Shown here one piece after another: positions 32,412 to 46,280 of a stretch of DNA of 64,000 nucleotides. The notes beneath the pieces are model-generated. The model did no database searches. It saw nothing but the letters and a program-made list of their open reading frames with translations, and was not told the DNA's origin. The stretch lies in NCBI GenBank assembly GCA_008477525.1, contig SPDT01000005.1, forward strand, positions 4,092,001-4,156,000, in the 5' to 3' direction. Made by a program: the position numbers and the translations under genes. Source of the stretch: Hypomyces perniciosus (Eukaryota > Ascomycota > Sordariomycetes > Hypocreales > Hypocreaceae). Within the stretch, counting starts at the first letter, position 1. Every line of letters begins with the position of its first letter.

Positions 32412-34493
32412 TACTTAAATAGACTATAAAGATTTGCGTGCGCTTATAAAAGGATAAATAGTAAGTTACCTATAAAAAGTTTAGTAAAAAGGGTATTAAC
32501 GTTACTGCCTTAATATAAAGAGGAATAGCTTTAACTATTATAGCTATATTAATCTCCTTAAACTTAATTAATAAAGAAAATGTAAGCCCTGTAATATATT
32601 TAATAAATATATTGATGTATATTAATATATAAAATATACTTTACTGCCTTTTTTTCAAGTATTCTTTTCAATATATATAATACTATTTATTTTATAAATA
32701 GCAGGAATTACTTTATTCCTAGCTCTTTAATTTTAAATATAAAAAAAGATTATATTAAAGTTAAGGAGCTGGTTATTTAATAATTACAAGAGGATATTAT
32801 TTATTAAAGGATACTCTTTATACTTTATATTTAAAAATAATAGATTTTATTAAGTTTATAGATATAGCTGTAATTAATAGATTTTATATTAATATTTCTT
32901 TTTAATTAAAGCTTTAAAAAGTAAGGATTTAGTTAATAAAGTATAATAATATACTTAATATTAATATAGTTAATTTAAATACTATTATAGGGAAAAGAAA
33001 GTATAGATATAATATTCTATTTCTTAAATATAAGCCTTTATTGCTTTATATTGCCCCTATCTTTAAATATATAATACTAAGCAGTTTAATAGCTTTTTTT
33101 ATATTTCCTAATATAAACTATAATATTCATATAGTATTGAAAAGTAAAAAAGGTTTAGTATATAATCCATTACTATTATAATATAACTTGGAATAGTTTT
33201 AGTATTTATAATTAAAATATTTAAGCCTAAAAGCACTTATAGTACTTATAAAGAATATACGGAATATATATATTAAGGGAATTATATATATAGAATATAA
33301 AGCTTATACTTTTATATATATAAAATAAGTTATTTTTTGTAAACTATTTAACAAATAAACGCTAAAACTATTTTTCAAAGTATATTAAAATCTTTAAAAC
33401 TATCGTTAAGGATATAATAAAAATAATAAGCTTTAAGTAGTTAAAAAAGAATATATTATATAGTTATATATATACCTTTTATTAAATAAAAAATAAGAAA
33501 CTGTTTTTAATACTTTTTTTAACTTTATAAATATAATAAAAATACAATATAATATTTTTATATACTTCTTTAAGTAAAATAATAAAAAAGCTATAATTGC
33601 AGTTAAAAGCTTATTATACTTATAGAACTAGGCTAATATAAAAAGTATTATTTTAAAGCTTGCCCTGTCCTATATATATAAGCTAAATAGGGCTTTAAAT
33701 TACGCAAAATAAAAGGTTATAATTAAGTTACTTAAGATATTAAAAGATATAGGTTTTATAATTAACTTATAGCCTAAAAGTATAAAAGCTATAGTATATA
33801 TTATTAATATAAGTTTTATATATAGCTTTAATATAATATTACTTATGGATAAATAAAAATAATAGTTTTATAACTTTATACTTTTTCTAATAAAAAAGCT
33901 TTTTATAGACTTATAGTTAAATTCAAGCAGGCTTTATATATATAGCTACTGCACCTATATATTTAACAGAGACTATAAAGTTAACTGGCAAAGAAAAGAG
34001 TTTAAAACTAAACTTAAAAGCCTAATTAAATATTTTATTAGCTATACTATAAATAATATATATTGCATTTAATTACTTTACTTAATAAAGGTAATTATTA
34101 TAAGGAATAGATAGTTTAATAAAACTAGCTTTTTTAATAGTAATAAAGAGATTATAAATAAATTGTTTATAGTTAAATTAAATAAATAATTTAATAAGGT
34201 TAAAAAAGATAAGCTAGAATTTAAACTTTTTTTTATAATATATTTTAATAGTAAAGAATACTTTTATAAGTAATATAAAAGAAAAGAGTATACCTTTAAA
34301 GGTAGTAAAGATATAAAGTATTAAAAATAGTTTAATTAATGCTTTAAGTAAACCACTAGTGTATTTAAAAGTATTTTTTAGTCTTTAAATATTAAAGGCT
34401 ACTTTAAAATAATTAATCTTTATAGATAATATTAGTGCATTAATAGGAACTTTCGGCAATACTTTTATAAGTAATTTACCTCTTTTTACAGTT

Positions 34494-34899
34494 TGTTGAG
34501 GGGGAATTGGCACTCCAGAATATATACACAATATATATATACACCTATATATATAATGGTTAATATTGAGCGCAGAAACCGCGCTCCTGACAGAACTATA
34601 AAGCAGCAATTAACTAATATAGGGATTAAAAGATACTGCGGATCATTTAATTATAATGCCAGCAGCCAAAAGCAATTAATAGTTACCTTTATACGCCTTA
34701 GCGGCTATATACTTACAGGTAAGGTTATATATTAAAGGGGGACAAAGGTTAATGTATATTAAACTAGGTCTATTTATATATCTTTATACTCTTAAGCGTT
34801 CTTAATTAAATAATTACTTAAATAAGCAGCTGACTTTTTTTTAAGTAAGCTTTAATAAGAAAAATGCAAGTGTATTAAGTATATTAGTTACCCCCAATA
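34494..34899. repeat. Solo LTR of family B inside C1
   Basis: About 406 bp, TGTTGAGGGGGAATTGGCAC to CCCCCAATA, with inverted ends TGTTG/CAA(C/T)A. ACAG precedes TTTGTTG and follows CAATAAA, a possible 4 bp duplication. The empty site is visible in C2 near 53663. Confidence 0.85.
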
Positions 34900-35312
34900 A
34901 AACAGAAAAGGATATAATAGAAAAATAGCTTTATATATTAAAGGTATATAACTAAATCAAAGATAATAGTCTATTAAAGCTAAAAGTAAATTAATATATA
35001 AAAGATTGATTTATTTTTATAAAAGAAAAGTAAATTTTTAAAGAACTGTTAGCCAGTAATCTTTTAAATAGTAAAGCAGTAATTAATATTTATAAAAGCT
35101 TAAAACTTTAAAGGAAATAATTTATAAAAAAAGCTAATAAATACTTTTTAATATATAAAATTAAAATAAATACTTTAAGTATTACTTTTAAAGATAATAA
35201 ACTTAGTATATATTTAGTAATTATTAAGCTTTTTAGTTTAATACTATATTAACTATTATTTAATTAATAACAGTTAATAAACTATAATTGAAAAAGTATA
35301 GACATAGTATTT

Positions 35313-35718
35313 TGTTAAGGGGGAATTGGTACTCCAGAATATATATATATAATATATATACACCTATATGCATAACGGTTAGTCTCGAGCGCAGGAACCG
35401 CGCTCCTAAGAGAACTATAAAGCGGCAATTAAGTAATATAGGGACTAAAAAATTCTGCAGATCATTTAATTATAATACCAGTAGCTAAAAGCAATTAATA
35501 GTTACCTTTATATACCTTAACAGCTATATACTTACAGGTAGGGTTATATATTAAAGGGGGAAAAAGGTTAATATATATTAAACTAGGTTTATTTATATAT
35601 CTTTATATTCCTAAGCTTTCTTAATTAAATAACTGTTTAAATTAATACTTAACCTTTTCTTGAATAAACTTTAATAAAAAAATTATAAATGTATTAGGTA
35701 TATTAATTACCTTTAATA
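35313..35718. repeat. Terminal LTR of family B element, copy at 35.3 kb
   Basis: About 406 bp, TGTTAAGGGGGAATTGG to CTTTAATA. Its right flank ACCCTCCCTATAAG is shared with the copy at 60564, so it is joined to internal sequence rather than solo. On the minus strand this flank (TATAGGGAGGGT) would make a good polypurine tract, which suggests a minus-strand element with its 3' LTR here. Confidence 0.85.
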
Positions 35719-38700
35719 AAACCCTCCCTATAAGTATTTGCAAATAAAAAAAGCAAATCTTACTGAAATACCTATCTTATTAATCCTGTATTATATTAAT
35801 ATAATTGTATTTGAAGAAAATATAAATAATATAAAAATATAATAGAAAAAATATACTAAACGAAAAAAAATTAAAAGTAAAATTACTGCCGCCTATATTA
35901 TTAATTCTTCCCTATTTAATCTATATTAAATTCTTTTCCTTTTATTAAAATTATTATAATTAAATAATCCCTCTCTATTAATTTTATTATTAAGTATTTT
36001 AAGCTGCTATCCGTTTATTTTATATTAGTTATTTTATTATTTATATAAGTATATAGACTTATTCTTAGATATTGTTTTAAGCTGATTCGTTTATTAACTT
36101 AAATAAAGTTAAACTGCAGTATATATTTAAAGCTGTAATTTATTAAACTTAGGAATATTAAAGTATAGTTTTTCCTATTACTACTATAAAAGCTATTATT
36201 AAAGTTTACCTTCTTTTACCTAGTTTTAAAAAAGCCTTTTTATTATCTTTAATTACTTGCCAGTTAAGTTTAGCAGTAACTCTTAAAACTCTTTTATCCT
36301 TTGAGTTTTAGTTGCCTTTTAATATATTCAAAAAGCTATTACTATCTTTAAAAGAGGCCAACTCCATATCTAAAGTTTCAGCATTATCAGCAACAGTTAA
36401 TATAACTAGCAGGGGTCTTATAAGTTATAGTATTACTAAGAAGCATATTAACCTACTCTTAATCGCTAATCCTACTATTATTTTTATAAAAGACACTATT
36501 TATATTGTAAAGCTAATAGTATTATTTTATTTTTTTACTATTAATATTATTTATAAAGTAAAGGAAAATCCTTTTTTTTTCTTTTACGGCAATAAGCTAG
36601 GCTATATAGCTGGGAATATAGGTATTATTAATATAAGAAGTTATATTCTAAGTATGAACTGCTAATATTGCAGCCCTTTTTAATTATATAAAAGTAAAAG
36701 GATTACTAGTTATTAGGAAAAGCTATTATTATAATAAATTAACTTATTCTCTCTTATCGGGTTATTTATTAATACTTTAAAATTAATTAGGCATTAGCTG
36801 CTAATCTTTATTGTATTCCTTTTATAAGTTATTCCTAAGCGTACCTATTAGCCTTAATCCAGCTTAATTAAATAATACCTAATTAAAAAAGGCAGAATAT
36901 CTTTTACTATTATCTTAAAATTTATTTTAATAAGTTTATTTACTGCTATAGATTAATATAAAACCTAAACTATATTTATATAGCTTTTAGTTAAGTTTTT
37001 AAAGTAAAGGTATTAGCATTAATTTTAAAGTAAAATCTCAATCCCTTTAAATTAGTTATTTTATACTTTTTAAAGCTAAAAAAGATAAGGACTTTATTTA
37101 ATAGTGCCGCTAGTTAGTTAAGCTTAATACCAATAAGTCTATAAAGAGTTTATTAGATCTAGAATAGGCTTAAATAGCTATATTTATTAACTTTAGGTTA
37201 TTTTATATATAAGACTATATAAAAGCTAAATAAATAAAAGAATTTAGCTTTTTTAACTATATAGGCCTATAGGTTAGAAAATTATTATATATAGCGCTTA
37301 TAGTTATTCCTATAAAGGTCAAAATAGTAAAAGTACCTGCATTTATTAAAAATATAAATGTATTAATATTTAAAGGAATAAATTAACTTTATAAAAATTG
37401 ATTATCTTTTAGTAAAATATTAGAAATTCTATAGTCTATTAAAGATACTAAAAGCTTAAAGTATTATGTAATTAAAGGCAGGGGTACCTTTAAATATATC
37501 TATAAGTATTATAATTTTAGCTTAAGCTGCTTTAATAGTTGTTAATCCTTTTATTACTATATAAAGTATTGCGTTTAAGGCAAAGTTTAATGCTTATCTT
37601 TTATAGGAAAGGTTATATAAGAAATAATAAATATCTTTAATATAAAAGCATTATTTATTTACTTTAAAGTTAAATATTAATATAAAAGTACTATAGTAAA
37701 TATAGCTTAAAGTAATTATTACTTTAATAAATAATTATAAATAACTATTAATATAATAATTAAATTATAAATAGATTTATAGTAGCTAATAGCTATATTA
37801 GCTTATAATAAAGCTAATAGTAAAGTTTTATTTATTTAGCTTTAAAAAGTTTCTACTGCAGTTTAAAGATATTTGGCTAATATAGTAAAGGAGTAGGGTT
37901 TTTAGCTTATCTTTTATAGGCCAGAAAAACAGAGTAAAAGAGTCAAGGTTTTTCTTTAAATAGGATATTATAGTAAAAAAGGAAAAAGAATATAATTATA
38001 TAATTTTAAAGTAAAATTTAAAGTAATAGGATTGGTTTAGTTATAGTAAAATAGAATTATATTTAAATAAATAAAGGGAAAAAAAACAGGTAAAGTCTAG
38101 TATTTTTTTATATTCTTTTTATAAATATAGGTATATAGTTTAGTATAAAAAGGTAGTTTTTTTATTATATCTAAATTACTACTCTTTTAATATAGCTTTT
38201 ATAATTTATTTATTTTTCTTTTCCTTTCTCTCTTTTTTTTTTCTTTTCCTTTTAATCTTTCTTTAACTATTATATAATTATAAAAAATCCGATTAAAAAA
38301 GCCGATTATTAGTTACCTAATATAGCTAACTTTATTAATATACCTATTATAAGCAAGAAAACCTTTAGTAAAATTTCTTTATTTTAAAAAAGTTATACTT
38401 AACTTTATCTCTTTATTTAACTGTTTACTTTAAATAAAGCTTTAGTAAATAAGTATTATTTAATTAGTATCTTTATTTTAACTTTATTTCAATTTAAAAG
38501 TATTTTATTATTTAAATTATAGGTAATATTAATATCAATTAATTAAATTTACTAATTTATTTAAAGATTACTTTCTCCCCTTTATTTATATTATCTTTAT
38601 CTGTTTTATTATTTATAAAAAGTTATACCTTTAAAGAATACTTTTAGCGCTATACTTTTAAAGCCTTTTAATTATATCTTTAAAATATTATATGCATTAG

Positions 38701-41559
38701 TAAAAGAAAGCTTTCTAAGTTTATTTATATCCCAGTAAAGATTTTATATATTTATAGGTAATTCTTTTATACTTTTTTTAAGCGGATAAAGTATATTAAA
38801 GCCTTATTTATATTATTTTATAAATAATATAATCTTTAGTTTTATTAAAGGTGCCTTTAAACTTAATCTATTAATATTATAACTGCTAAAGAATATATTT
38901 TATTCCTTTTTATAACTGTATTTTTATCTTAGGTTTCTAATAAACAAACTGTTTAAAATGCCTTTAGTTTAAGGCTTTTTCTTATACTTAGCAGCATTTT
39001 CTTAATTACTAGCCTTAATAAATAACCAAAGTATAGCTACTATTTTCCTTAAAAAGGATTAAACATTTACTTTTATTAGGCTAGTAACCTTTAGCTATTT
39101 TAATCCTTTAATAGCCTTTTATTTTTATAAAGGACTTTTTTTATTTTAAAGGAAATAAAAAGGCAGAGAGTTAAGCAATTTAGTAGGTTTAAAAGCTTAT
39201 CTTAGCTTTTACTATTGAAAAATAAACAGTTAATAGGGAAATATAGTTAATAAATTATTTAATGTCGTTATTCTTTTCTTTTTAGTATATTTTAAATTAT
39301 ATTTTTTATAGGCAGGGCAGTAGACTTTAATTGGCAGCTATCTTTTCCCCTTTAAAAATAATACCTAATAATTATTTTTAAACATATTACCGTTTATCCT
39401 CGCCTACGCGTCCTCTATATAAAGGTAATTATCCTAGCTTATTTAGTTTATTTTAAGAATAGCTACCTTAAAGTATTATAAGGGACTATATTTTAATCGG
39501 AATATCTTTTCTTCCTTTAACTTATAAATATATACCTTAATTCTCAGTTAAACTATTTAATCTTATTAACCCTATATTCCTTTAACAGTTAAAGACTTAT
39601 TATAAAGCTGTTTAAGCTTTTAGTTATTAATAACCTAAATTATTACTCTATTAACTGCTTTATCTTTAAATAAATCTTTATCTGCCTTTAAGTCATTATT
39701 TATAATATCTTTTTATTATCTTTAGCCGCCTACCAGTTAAAGTTATCTTTTATAAACTTCTTTAAATATTCACTTAAATAAGTTTTATTAAATAAAACCC
39801 TATTTAATATTTTCAGTTTATATATTTTTATTATACCTATTTGAAACTTAATTTTAAATAAGCCTAGCTAATATATCTTTAGCTTTATATCTTTTAAAAG
39901 GTCCCTTTAGCGCTTTGCATTATAAAGTAAAATAAAGTTATTAAAGAGGAGCAGTTTAATTGCTTTCTGCAGCAAATATTAATTATTAATATCTATCCTT
40001 TTAGCTCATATTTAGTAAAATGCAATAACTCTTTTTTAAGCTATTTTAATATTTTGCTCTTTTCTTTTTAATATATAAATATACACTATCAATTAATCTT
40101 TTATTATATAAACATTATTCTACTTAATTAGCCGCTAAATAAATAGTTTTACCTTTAAAGGAAAAATCGATTTTTAGTTAAATAATAGGTAAAATATAAA
40201 GTACTTTATTAAGCTTTTTACTATATACTTATTAGCTATAATTACTTTATTTAAATTCTAGAATTACTTTTTATTAAGCCTAGTTATTTTTATTAATATT
40301 AATATTAAACTCTAATAATTAACCTTTACTGCAGTCTTAACTTTAAAATTATATATTAATATTTAAATAATTTTCACTTTTAAATTTATTAATACCTTTA
40401 AAAGAAATTTTTTTTATTTCTAGTCCTTTACTTATAATAACTTAAATTATTATACTCAATTACTATATTTATTTAAAGATAAACTTTATTATTACTATTA
40501 ATAATAATGTAAATATAAGTTCTAGTTTTACTTATTTATAAAAGTTATAGTTTCTATTAAATAAATAAATATATTTATAGTTACTTAAAATATATTAAAT
40601 ATTAAAATAGACCTTCTTTATAAGCTTAATTAGTTTTATTGTAATAGCTAGTTCTTTAAGGCAGTATAGATTAAAGCCTTAATATTAAGGGTATACTGTA
40701 ACCGCTTTAGATACATTATTTTATATTTAAGGCCACTAGTATTTTTCTTTTAAAAACTTAAAAGTTACCTTTTAGCCTTTATAGCTTATTTCTATATAAT
40801 ATTGCTAAATAGCTATTTTCTTTAAAGTTAAGCTATTAAGGATAAATGCAGGTTAATAGCAGTATATTATTAATCTCGCCTATTATTTCCTATTTTTTAT
40901 AATAAACCTTTTTACTTTATTTTTAAATTGCTAGAAGTCTATAGGTAAAAGATTAAATAGTCTCTATATTATTTAAAAATACTGTATCATTTCTTAAAAC
41001 TCTTTACTATACTTTTCTCTTAATAGTATAAATGAAATAGTATTTAAGTATATATTTATAAAATCTTTTAAGTGTCTTTCTTTCTTAGCTTTAACTTTAT
41101 TTATAGCAGTTATTAGTTTATAGGATAATATATCCACTATAATATTATCTTTTCTAAAGATATATTTAGCTATAAAGTTAAAAAGAAGGATATAATTGAT
41201 TCCGCTATTTATTTAATTAATAACTGGTCTTTAATATCTATTTCCAGTATAAATCAAAGTCTATAAATATAAATATATAGCCTTTTAAAGGCTTAAAGTA
41301 AAGCCTTATATTCTTTTTTTATTGTATTATACTTTATTTTAAACAAAAGCTAATACCTACTTTTATACTAAATTAAATATCTTTTCCCTTTTATCATCTG
41401 CATTAAAATAGCCCTTTGGTTTATTATACTGGCATTAACTATAAAGATTACTTCCCTATATCCTTTATTTATACTTAATATTACTAATATTAAAGTTAAA
41501 GTAATAAATTCTTTAAGCTAGTTTATAGCTTGCTATTATTTATTTATTTACCTTTAAAA

Positions 41560-42290
41560 GGTATCTTTTTTAATAGGCTTATTAAAGGCTTAGTAATTTA
41601 TATAAAGTATTTAATTTAATATTTATAGTAGCTAATTAAACGAAAAAAAGATTAAACTTCATTAATAGTTTTATAGTTTTTTTTATTCTTTAATTTTAAT
41701 AATTTTACTTATAGCTAATTAATATCCTTTTATTCTATATAAATACCTTACCTATTCGGTAAATTCTTAATAAAGGATTGATTTTACTACTAAGATTATA
41801 TACCTTAATAATTTAATATTAATAAGGGTTTTGTCTAAATTTTAAAGGTACTTTGAAATATAGTATTAGACTTTAAATATAACTTTTTCACTGCTATATA
41901 TTAACTTTCAACCTTATACTGCAATATCGTTTAAAAATAACTAATAAACTAAAAGTATAAAATTAAATAGTATCTAAAAAATAATATACTGGAATTGCGC
42001 TATTAAGTTTATAGCGCCTATTAGGAAAACATAATATCTTAAAAGGCTAATAAAGCTTATAAATATAGTTATATTTTAGCTTTTTTTATTAAACGGGATT
42101 TAATTATAGCGTAAAAAAAGTCTAGTAATAATAGTATTATATAACCTGCGAAGTCTTTGCTAAATTAGTCTATATTTAAAGGGATAAAGGTATCTTTAAT
42201 AATTACTTTATTTATCTATATAATGGAATTAATAAAGTAAAGGCTATTATCTTTCTTTATATTAAAAAGAACAGGTTCCTATATAGTTTA
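41560..42290 (-). pseudogene. Ty3/gypsy reverse transcriptase remnant (minus strand)
   Basis: With many RIP stops, the minus strand still reads in the order of a gypsy RT: VLF.IKKDNSLYF, then INKVIIKDTFIPLNID, then LLDFFYAI, and at the end FFRLISYYKY...ITKPLISLLKK, the conserved SYYRRFI...KPLTDLLKK region. No catalytic motif survives intact. Confidence 0.6.
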
Positions 42291-43157
42291 TAGCTTTGCT
42301 TTAATATACTTTTTTAATATATACTTATAATAGGTTAACTACTTTCTTTTCTATACCCTTAAAGATTAAGATACTGCTCCTTTCCTGTATATTATACTTT
42401 ACTATATAGATAGTTTATAGTAGGGCGATTTTATGGTTTAACTTTCTATATTCTATAAAATCCTAGGAAAGTGCTAATTCTTTATTTTTTAGGATATGTA
42501 TTAAAATTATAGTTTCTTATACTATTAGTTTCCTTTTTACTATTTTCAAGATTGCAGCTAGATAGTCTAGTATAAGCCTTATTTTAGGTTTAATCGATAA
42601 AAACTTTAAAGTAATATATTTAGCGAAAGGGGCATTAAAGTCTAAACTATCCTTTACTTTATCTTACTTTTTCTACTTTTAATAAAGACTTTTAATAGGA
42701 ATAAAACTATTAAATAAAGTATTATTTATTAGATAGAGTTTTATGCCCTTTCGTTTATATATAGTATTAGTTTTCATCCGCTTATATTTCCACGCTTTCT
42801 TTTAAGACTTTCTCTTTTATTCCTCTACTCTTTTAAATTCCGTTATTGCTTTCTTTATTACTTTTATTTAATTTTTTAATTTATTAGGTAGTAGCAGTTA
42901 AATTAAATCCTCTTTAAGTCGCTTTAATTGTTTATATAAAACCTCCTTTTTAAAAGTAAAATAAAGGGTTTTTAAGCTTTTTTCTGCTTTATTAACTTTA
43001 TATTTAAGTATAAAGTTAATATTTATTTTCGCTTTAAATTATATAATGCCTTTATTTTATATTCTTAATAAATAGCTTTAATAGTTAATTTAATAACTTA
43101 AATATTCCTTATTTTATATTTTATATATAAATCCCTATTCTTTAATATATAATTAAA

Positions 43158-44701
43158 TATTAACTATAAATTTAAGTTTAGCGTTAACTATAATATTAAC
43201 TATAATAATTAATTAACTATATACTTTATAATTAAAAAAGTATATAAATTAATATTTACTAATATTATATTAATATCTAAAATATATAACTTTAATATAA
43301 ATATTAAACAGGATTATTTATAGTTTTTTATTTTTATATTAACTTTATACCTATTCATAAATTTATAAAAGCTTTATTATAATAATACTTTAAATACTTT
43401 AAAGTACTATTAAATTTCATAAATATATAGTGATTAAAATAAAAAATATAAAAATATAAAAAACCAGTTAATTCCAGCCTATAAGCCGCTAACTATAAAA
43501 GTATATCCTATTACTATAATAACTATTCTTTAAAAGCGTTCCAGCCTTTATATACCTATATATAAAAAGCATTATTATTGTTACTATTTAAAGCAATAAC
43601 CTTTTTAAAACATATTAAATCCTCTTCCTTTAATAAATTAAATTAAAGGTATAATTCCTTTTAATATTAAATTACTATTTAATTATATAAGTTTACAAAT
43701 ATATAAAGGAAAAATAGTATATTTACCTAGTTATTATCTTTACTTATAGCTTAAAAGAGCTAATATATAATTAATATTAATATTAAATAACTATAAAGTA
43801 TATAATTAAATAAAATAATATAGGTAAATTAAAAAAGACTTTATTAAAGCGTATATTAATAATTACTATTAAAATAAATAATAGACTATTAAAAGTAAAT
43901 AATAGCAATATATTAAAAGAAATCTCTTTTACTAGCAATTATTAACTTTAAATAATATTTATAAAAAAGGGATAATAGTATTATAGTAAAAGTAATAGTA
44001 GTAATAAAGGTAAAAGTAAAGGCAGTTATAGGCGTAAATATAGCGGGAGTAACTTTAAAAGTAACTATAAAGGCAGCTATTAAAGCAGCAGCAGTAATAG
44101 GGGCAGAGGTTAACGTAAAAGTAGTAATAAAGATTAGCGTTAAAGCTAAAGTGAAAGTAAGAGAAAAAGCTAGACTAGCCAGTGTAGGTATAAAAGCAGC
44201 AGTAAATACAGCCGCTGAGCCAGCCAAGTAACTAATACTATAACAAGCTACCTTTAAAAGGTAACTATAACTATACTTTACTAATAAAGTATTTTTCTTT
44301 TATAATTTTACGATTAATTAATAAATATATAGTATAAAAGGAATTAATTGGAAATATAATATTTATAGAAAGGGCTATACTGCTATTAATATTAATAATA
44401 ATAATATTAATTATTAAAGAAAAAGAGTAAAAAATAGGGCGAAAGGGCAGCTAATATACTTATTTTAGCTATTTAAGACTAATTTACCTATTTAAAAAGC
44501 TTTATTATTTAACTTTCTATTATTATAAATTAATAATAGCTATAGCGCTTATATTCCTTTTACCTTTATAATAAAATATTAATATATCTTTATAATAAAG
44601 ACCTTTTAAATAAATAAAGGAGGCTTTAAGAGTGTAGCTAGTTAGTTATAATACTATAAATAAGTTAAAGTAATTGTTATAAAGTAGTAGGAATAGCTTT
44701 A
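43158..44701 (+). mobile_element. Copia C1, 3' part of internal region
   Basis: Collinear with C2 from about 55465 to 57040, plus orientation. It ends at GAATAGCTTTA, just before where the polypurine tract and 3' LTR should be, and is joined to the inverted LTR of C3. Compared with C2, about 1.4 kb (54075-55465, most of RT and RNase H) is missing between the two C1 parts, so this could also be a separate copy. Confidence 0.75.
43913..44230 (-). other. Ala/Thr-rich antisense frame in C1 3' region
   Basis: An open minus-strand frame of about 104 codons rich in Ala, Thr, Phe and Ile, ending LLSLFYKYYLKLIIASKRDFF-like. Counterparts exist at 45490-45815 (plus, inside inverted C3) and 56220-56565 (minus, in C2). 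No ATG is present. Function unknown. Confidence 0.4.
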
Positions 44702-44967
44702 TATAGCAGAGCGCGGCACAGCTATATAGAGTATAGAGAGATAGGAAATAAAGCTTGATTTTATAAAAGAGAATATACTATAATAGCCTTACTATATATA
44801 TATATATAGCTCATATAAAGAAGAAGCTATATATAGGCACTATAAGTGTCTGCATAGTCTAATATATTACTTACACAATATATATATTAGTTTATATCTG
44901 CTTTATAAATAAATAAAAGCTTTTTAGCGCTAATAAGCAGTAAGGCCCTAGCCTACTTAACCCAATA
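44702..44967 (-). repeat. LTR of copia C3 (inverted)
   Basis: 266 bp reverse complement of the C2 LTR, TATAGCAGAGCGCGG to AACCCAATA. It is the only LTR between the converging C1 and C3 arms. Confidence 0.88.
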
Positions 44968-45489
44968 CACCCCCTAGTTAATAAAGCTATTCCCAGTACT
45001 TTATTAACTATTATCCTAGTCTATCTATAGTATTATAACTAACTGGCCGCACTTTTAAAGCCTCTTTTACTTAATTAAAAGCTCTTTATTATAAATATAT
45101 ATTAATATTCTCTTATAAATGTAAAAGGAATATAAATGTTGTAGCTATTATTAATTTATAATAATAGGAAGTTAAATAATAAAGCTCCTTAAATAAATAA
45201 ATTAGTCTTAAACAGCTAAAATAGGTATATTAACTGCCCCTTAGCCTTATTCCTTGCTTTTTTTCTTTAATTATTAACATTATTATTATCAGTATTAACA
45301 CTAATATTAATATTAACAGTAATATCAATATAGCCTTTACTATAAATATTACACTTCCAACTAATTCCCTTTACACTATATATTTATTAGCTAACAGTAA
45401 AATCACAGAAAAAGAATACTTTATCGGTAAAGTATAGTTATAGTTGCCCTTTAAAGGTGGCTTAGTATAGCGTGAGTCGCTTGGCTGGC

Positions 45490-45815
45490 TAAGCGGCTGT
45501 GCCTGTTACTGCTTTTACGCTAGCTCCTATTCCGGCTCCTGCACCTGCACTGGCTAGTCCGGCCCCTATTAACTTTAGCCTTATCTATCTTACAGTTACT
45601 GCAGCTCTCGCCTACGCACCTCTTAATATATACTATACTGCTGCCGCCCTAGCCCCTGCCCCTATTACTATTACTACTACTCCTACAGCTATCTCTACTT
45701 CTACCTTTACTACTACTACTGCTTTTGCCCCTACTACTACTATACTATTATCCCCTCTTTATAAAGGTTATTTAAAGTTAATAATTACTAGTAAAAGAAA
45801 CTTCTTTTAATATAT
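45490..45815 (+). other. Ala/Pro/Thr-rich frame in C3 (antisense to the element)
   Basis: An open plus-strand frame of 103 codons starting with GTG at 45499, rich in AP and TT pairs (TLAPIPAPAPALASPAP) and ending SPLYKGYLKLIITSKRNFF. It is antisense to C3 and corresponds to the frames in C1 and C2. Confidence 0.4.
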
Positions 45816-46118
45816 TTCTATTGCTTACTTTTAGCAGTATATTATTTACTTTAATTGTAATTATTAATCTATCTTTTAATAAGCTTTTTTTTAATTTGCC
45901 TATATTATTTTATTTAATTATATACTTTATAGTTATTTAATAATTATATTAATTATATACTAGCTCTTTTAAGCTATAAATAAAATAATAATTAGCAAAA
46001 TATATTATTTTTCCTTTATAGATTTATAAGCTCATATAATTAAGTCGTAATTTAATATAAAAAGGTATTATACTTTTAATTTAATTTATTAAAGGAGGAG
46101 GATTTATTATACTTTAAG

Positions 46119-46280
46119 TATTACGGCACATAGAATAGCAGGTCAAGGTGATATCTTTATTGTTCCTTGAATAAGGCAAGAGGCTATGAGAATGTAATCC
46201 GAAGGTGTAGGACCAAGTCATCACGTAAGAACGCACGTGATGCTGATGAGTTATCAGAGGGCAGGTTTAGTACTATAACA
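46119..46280 (-). repeat. 3' LTR of G2
   Basis: 162 bp, plus-strand reading TATTACGGCACATAGAATAG to TACTATAACA. The minus strand contains AATAAAGATATC, a possible polyadenylation signal. Confidence 0.9.

Larger units (their letters stand above)
30845..35312 (+). mobile_element. Ty1/copia element C1, 5' part, RIP-degraded
   Basis: It starts with an LTR (30845-31118) followed by internal sequence collinear with element C2 (50462 onward to about 54075), for example around ATTACTTTCCTT-free blocks such as CTACTGCTAGGGTTTAG. Two solo LTRs of other families sit inside it, at 32250 and 34494. It is cut at 35312 by the family B element. Nearly all differences from C2 are RIP-type transitions, and C1 is the more decayed of the two. 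Confidence 0.85.
35313..43157 (-). mobile_element. Family B LTR retrotransposon block, RIP-degraded, orientation inferred
   Basis: The first 3.3 kb beyond the LTR is collinear with 60964-64000, so it is internal sequence of one family. Further right, decayed Ty3/gypsy reverse transcriptase can be read on the minus strand (41560-42290). No second LTR is found before C1 sequence resumes at about 43158, so the far end is lost. I infer minus orientation from the polypurine-like tract and the RT. The block may hold more than one element. Confidence 0.6.
44702..46118 (-). mobile_element. Copia C3, inverted copy, 3' end
   Basis: It begins with an inverted LTR (44702-44967); the polypurine tract follows on its right (CACCCCCTAG on plus), then 3' internal sequence as the reverse complement of C2 down to about 55890. 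It is interrupted at 46118 by G2 and continues at 59763. Together with C1 at 43158-44701 it forms a tail-to-tail inverted pair around the single LTR. Confidence 0.85.

Noticed and set aside
34385..34735. Short frames on both strands
   Set aside because: They lie in or across the solo family B LTR at 34494-34899 and have no ATG-led conserved counterpart with coding bias.
36312..36665. Hydrophobic 117-codon plus-strand frame, with a homolog at 61617-61922
   Set aside because: Both lie in collinear RIP-decayed copies of the family B element. The Ile/Tyr/Phe/Leu bias is what TA-rich codons give. A resemblance to a gag zinc knuckle (LGYIA) fails because the last cysteine position reads ATA, which RIP cannot make from TGC.
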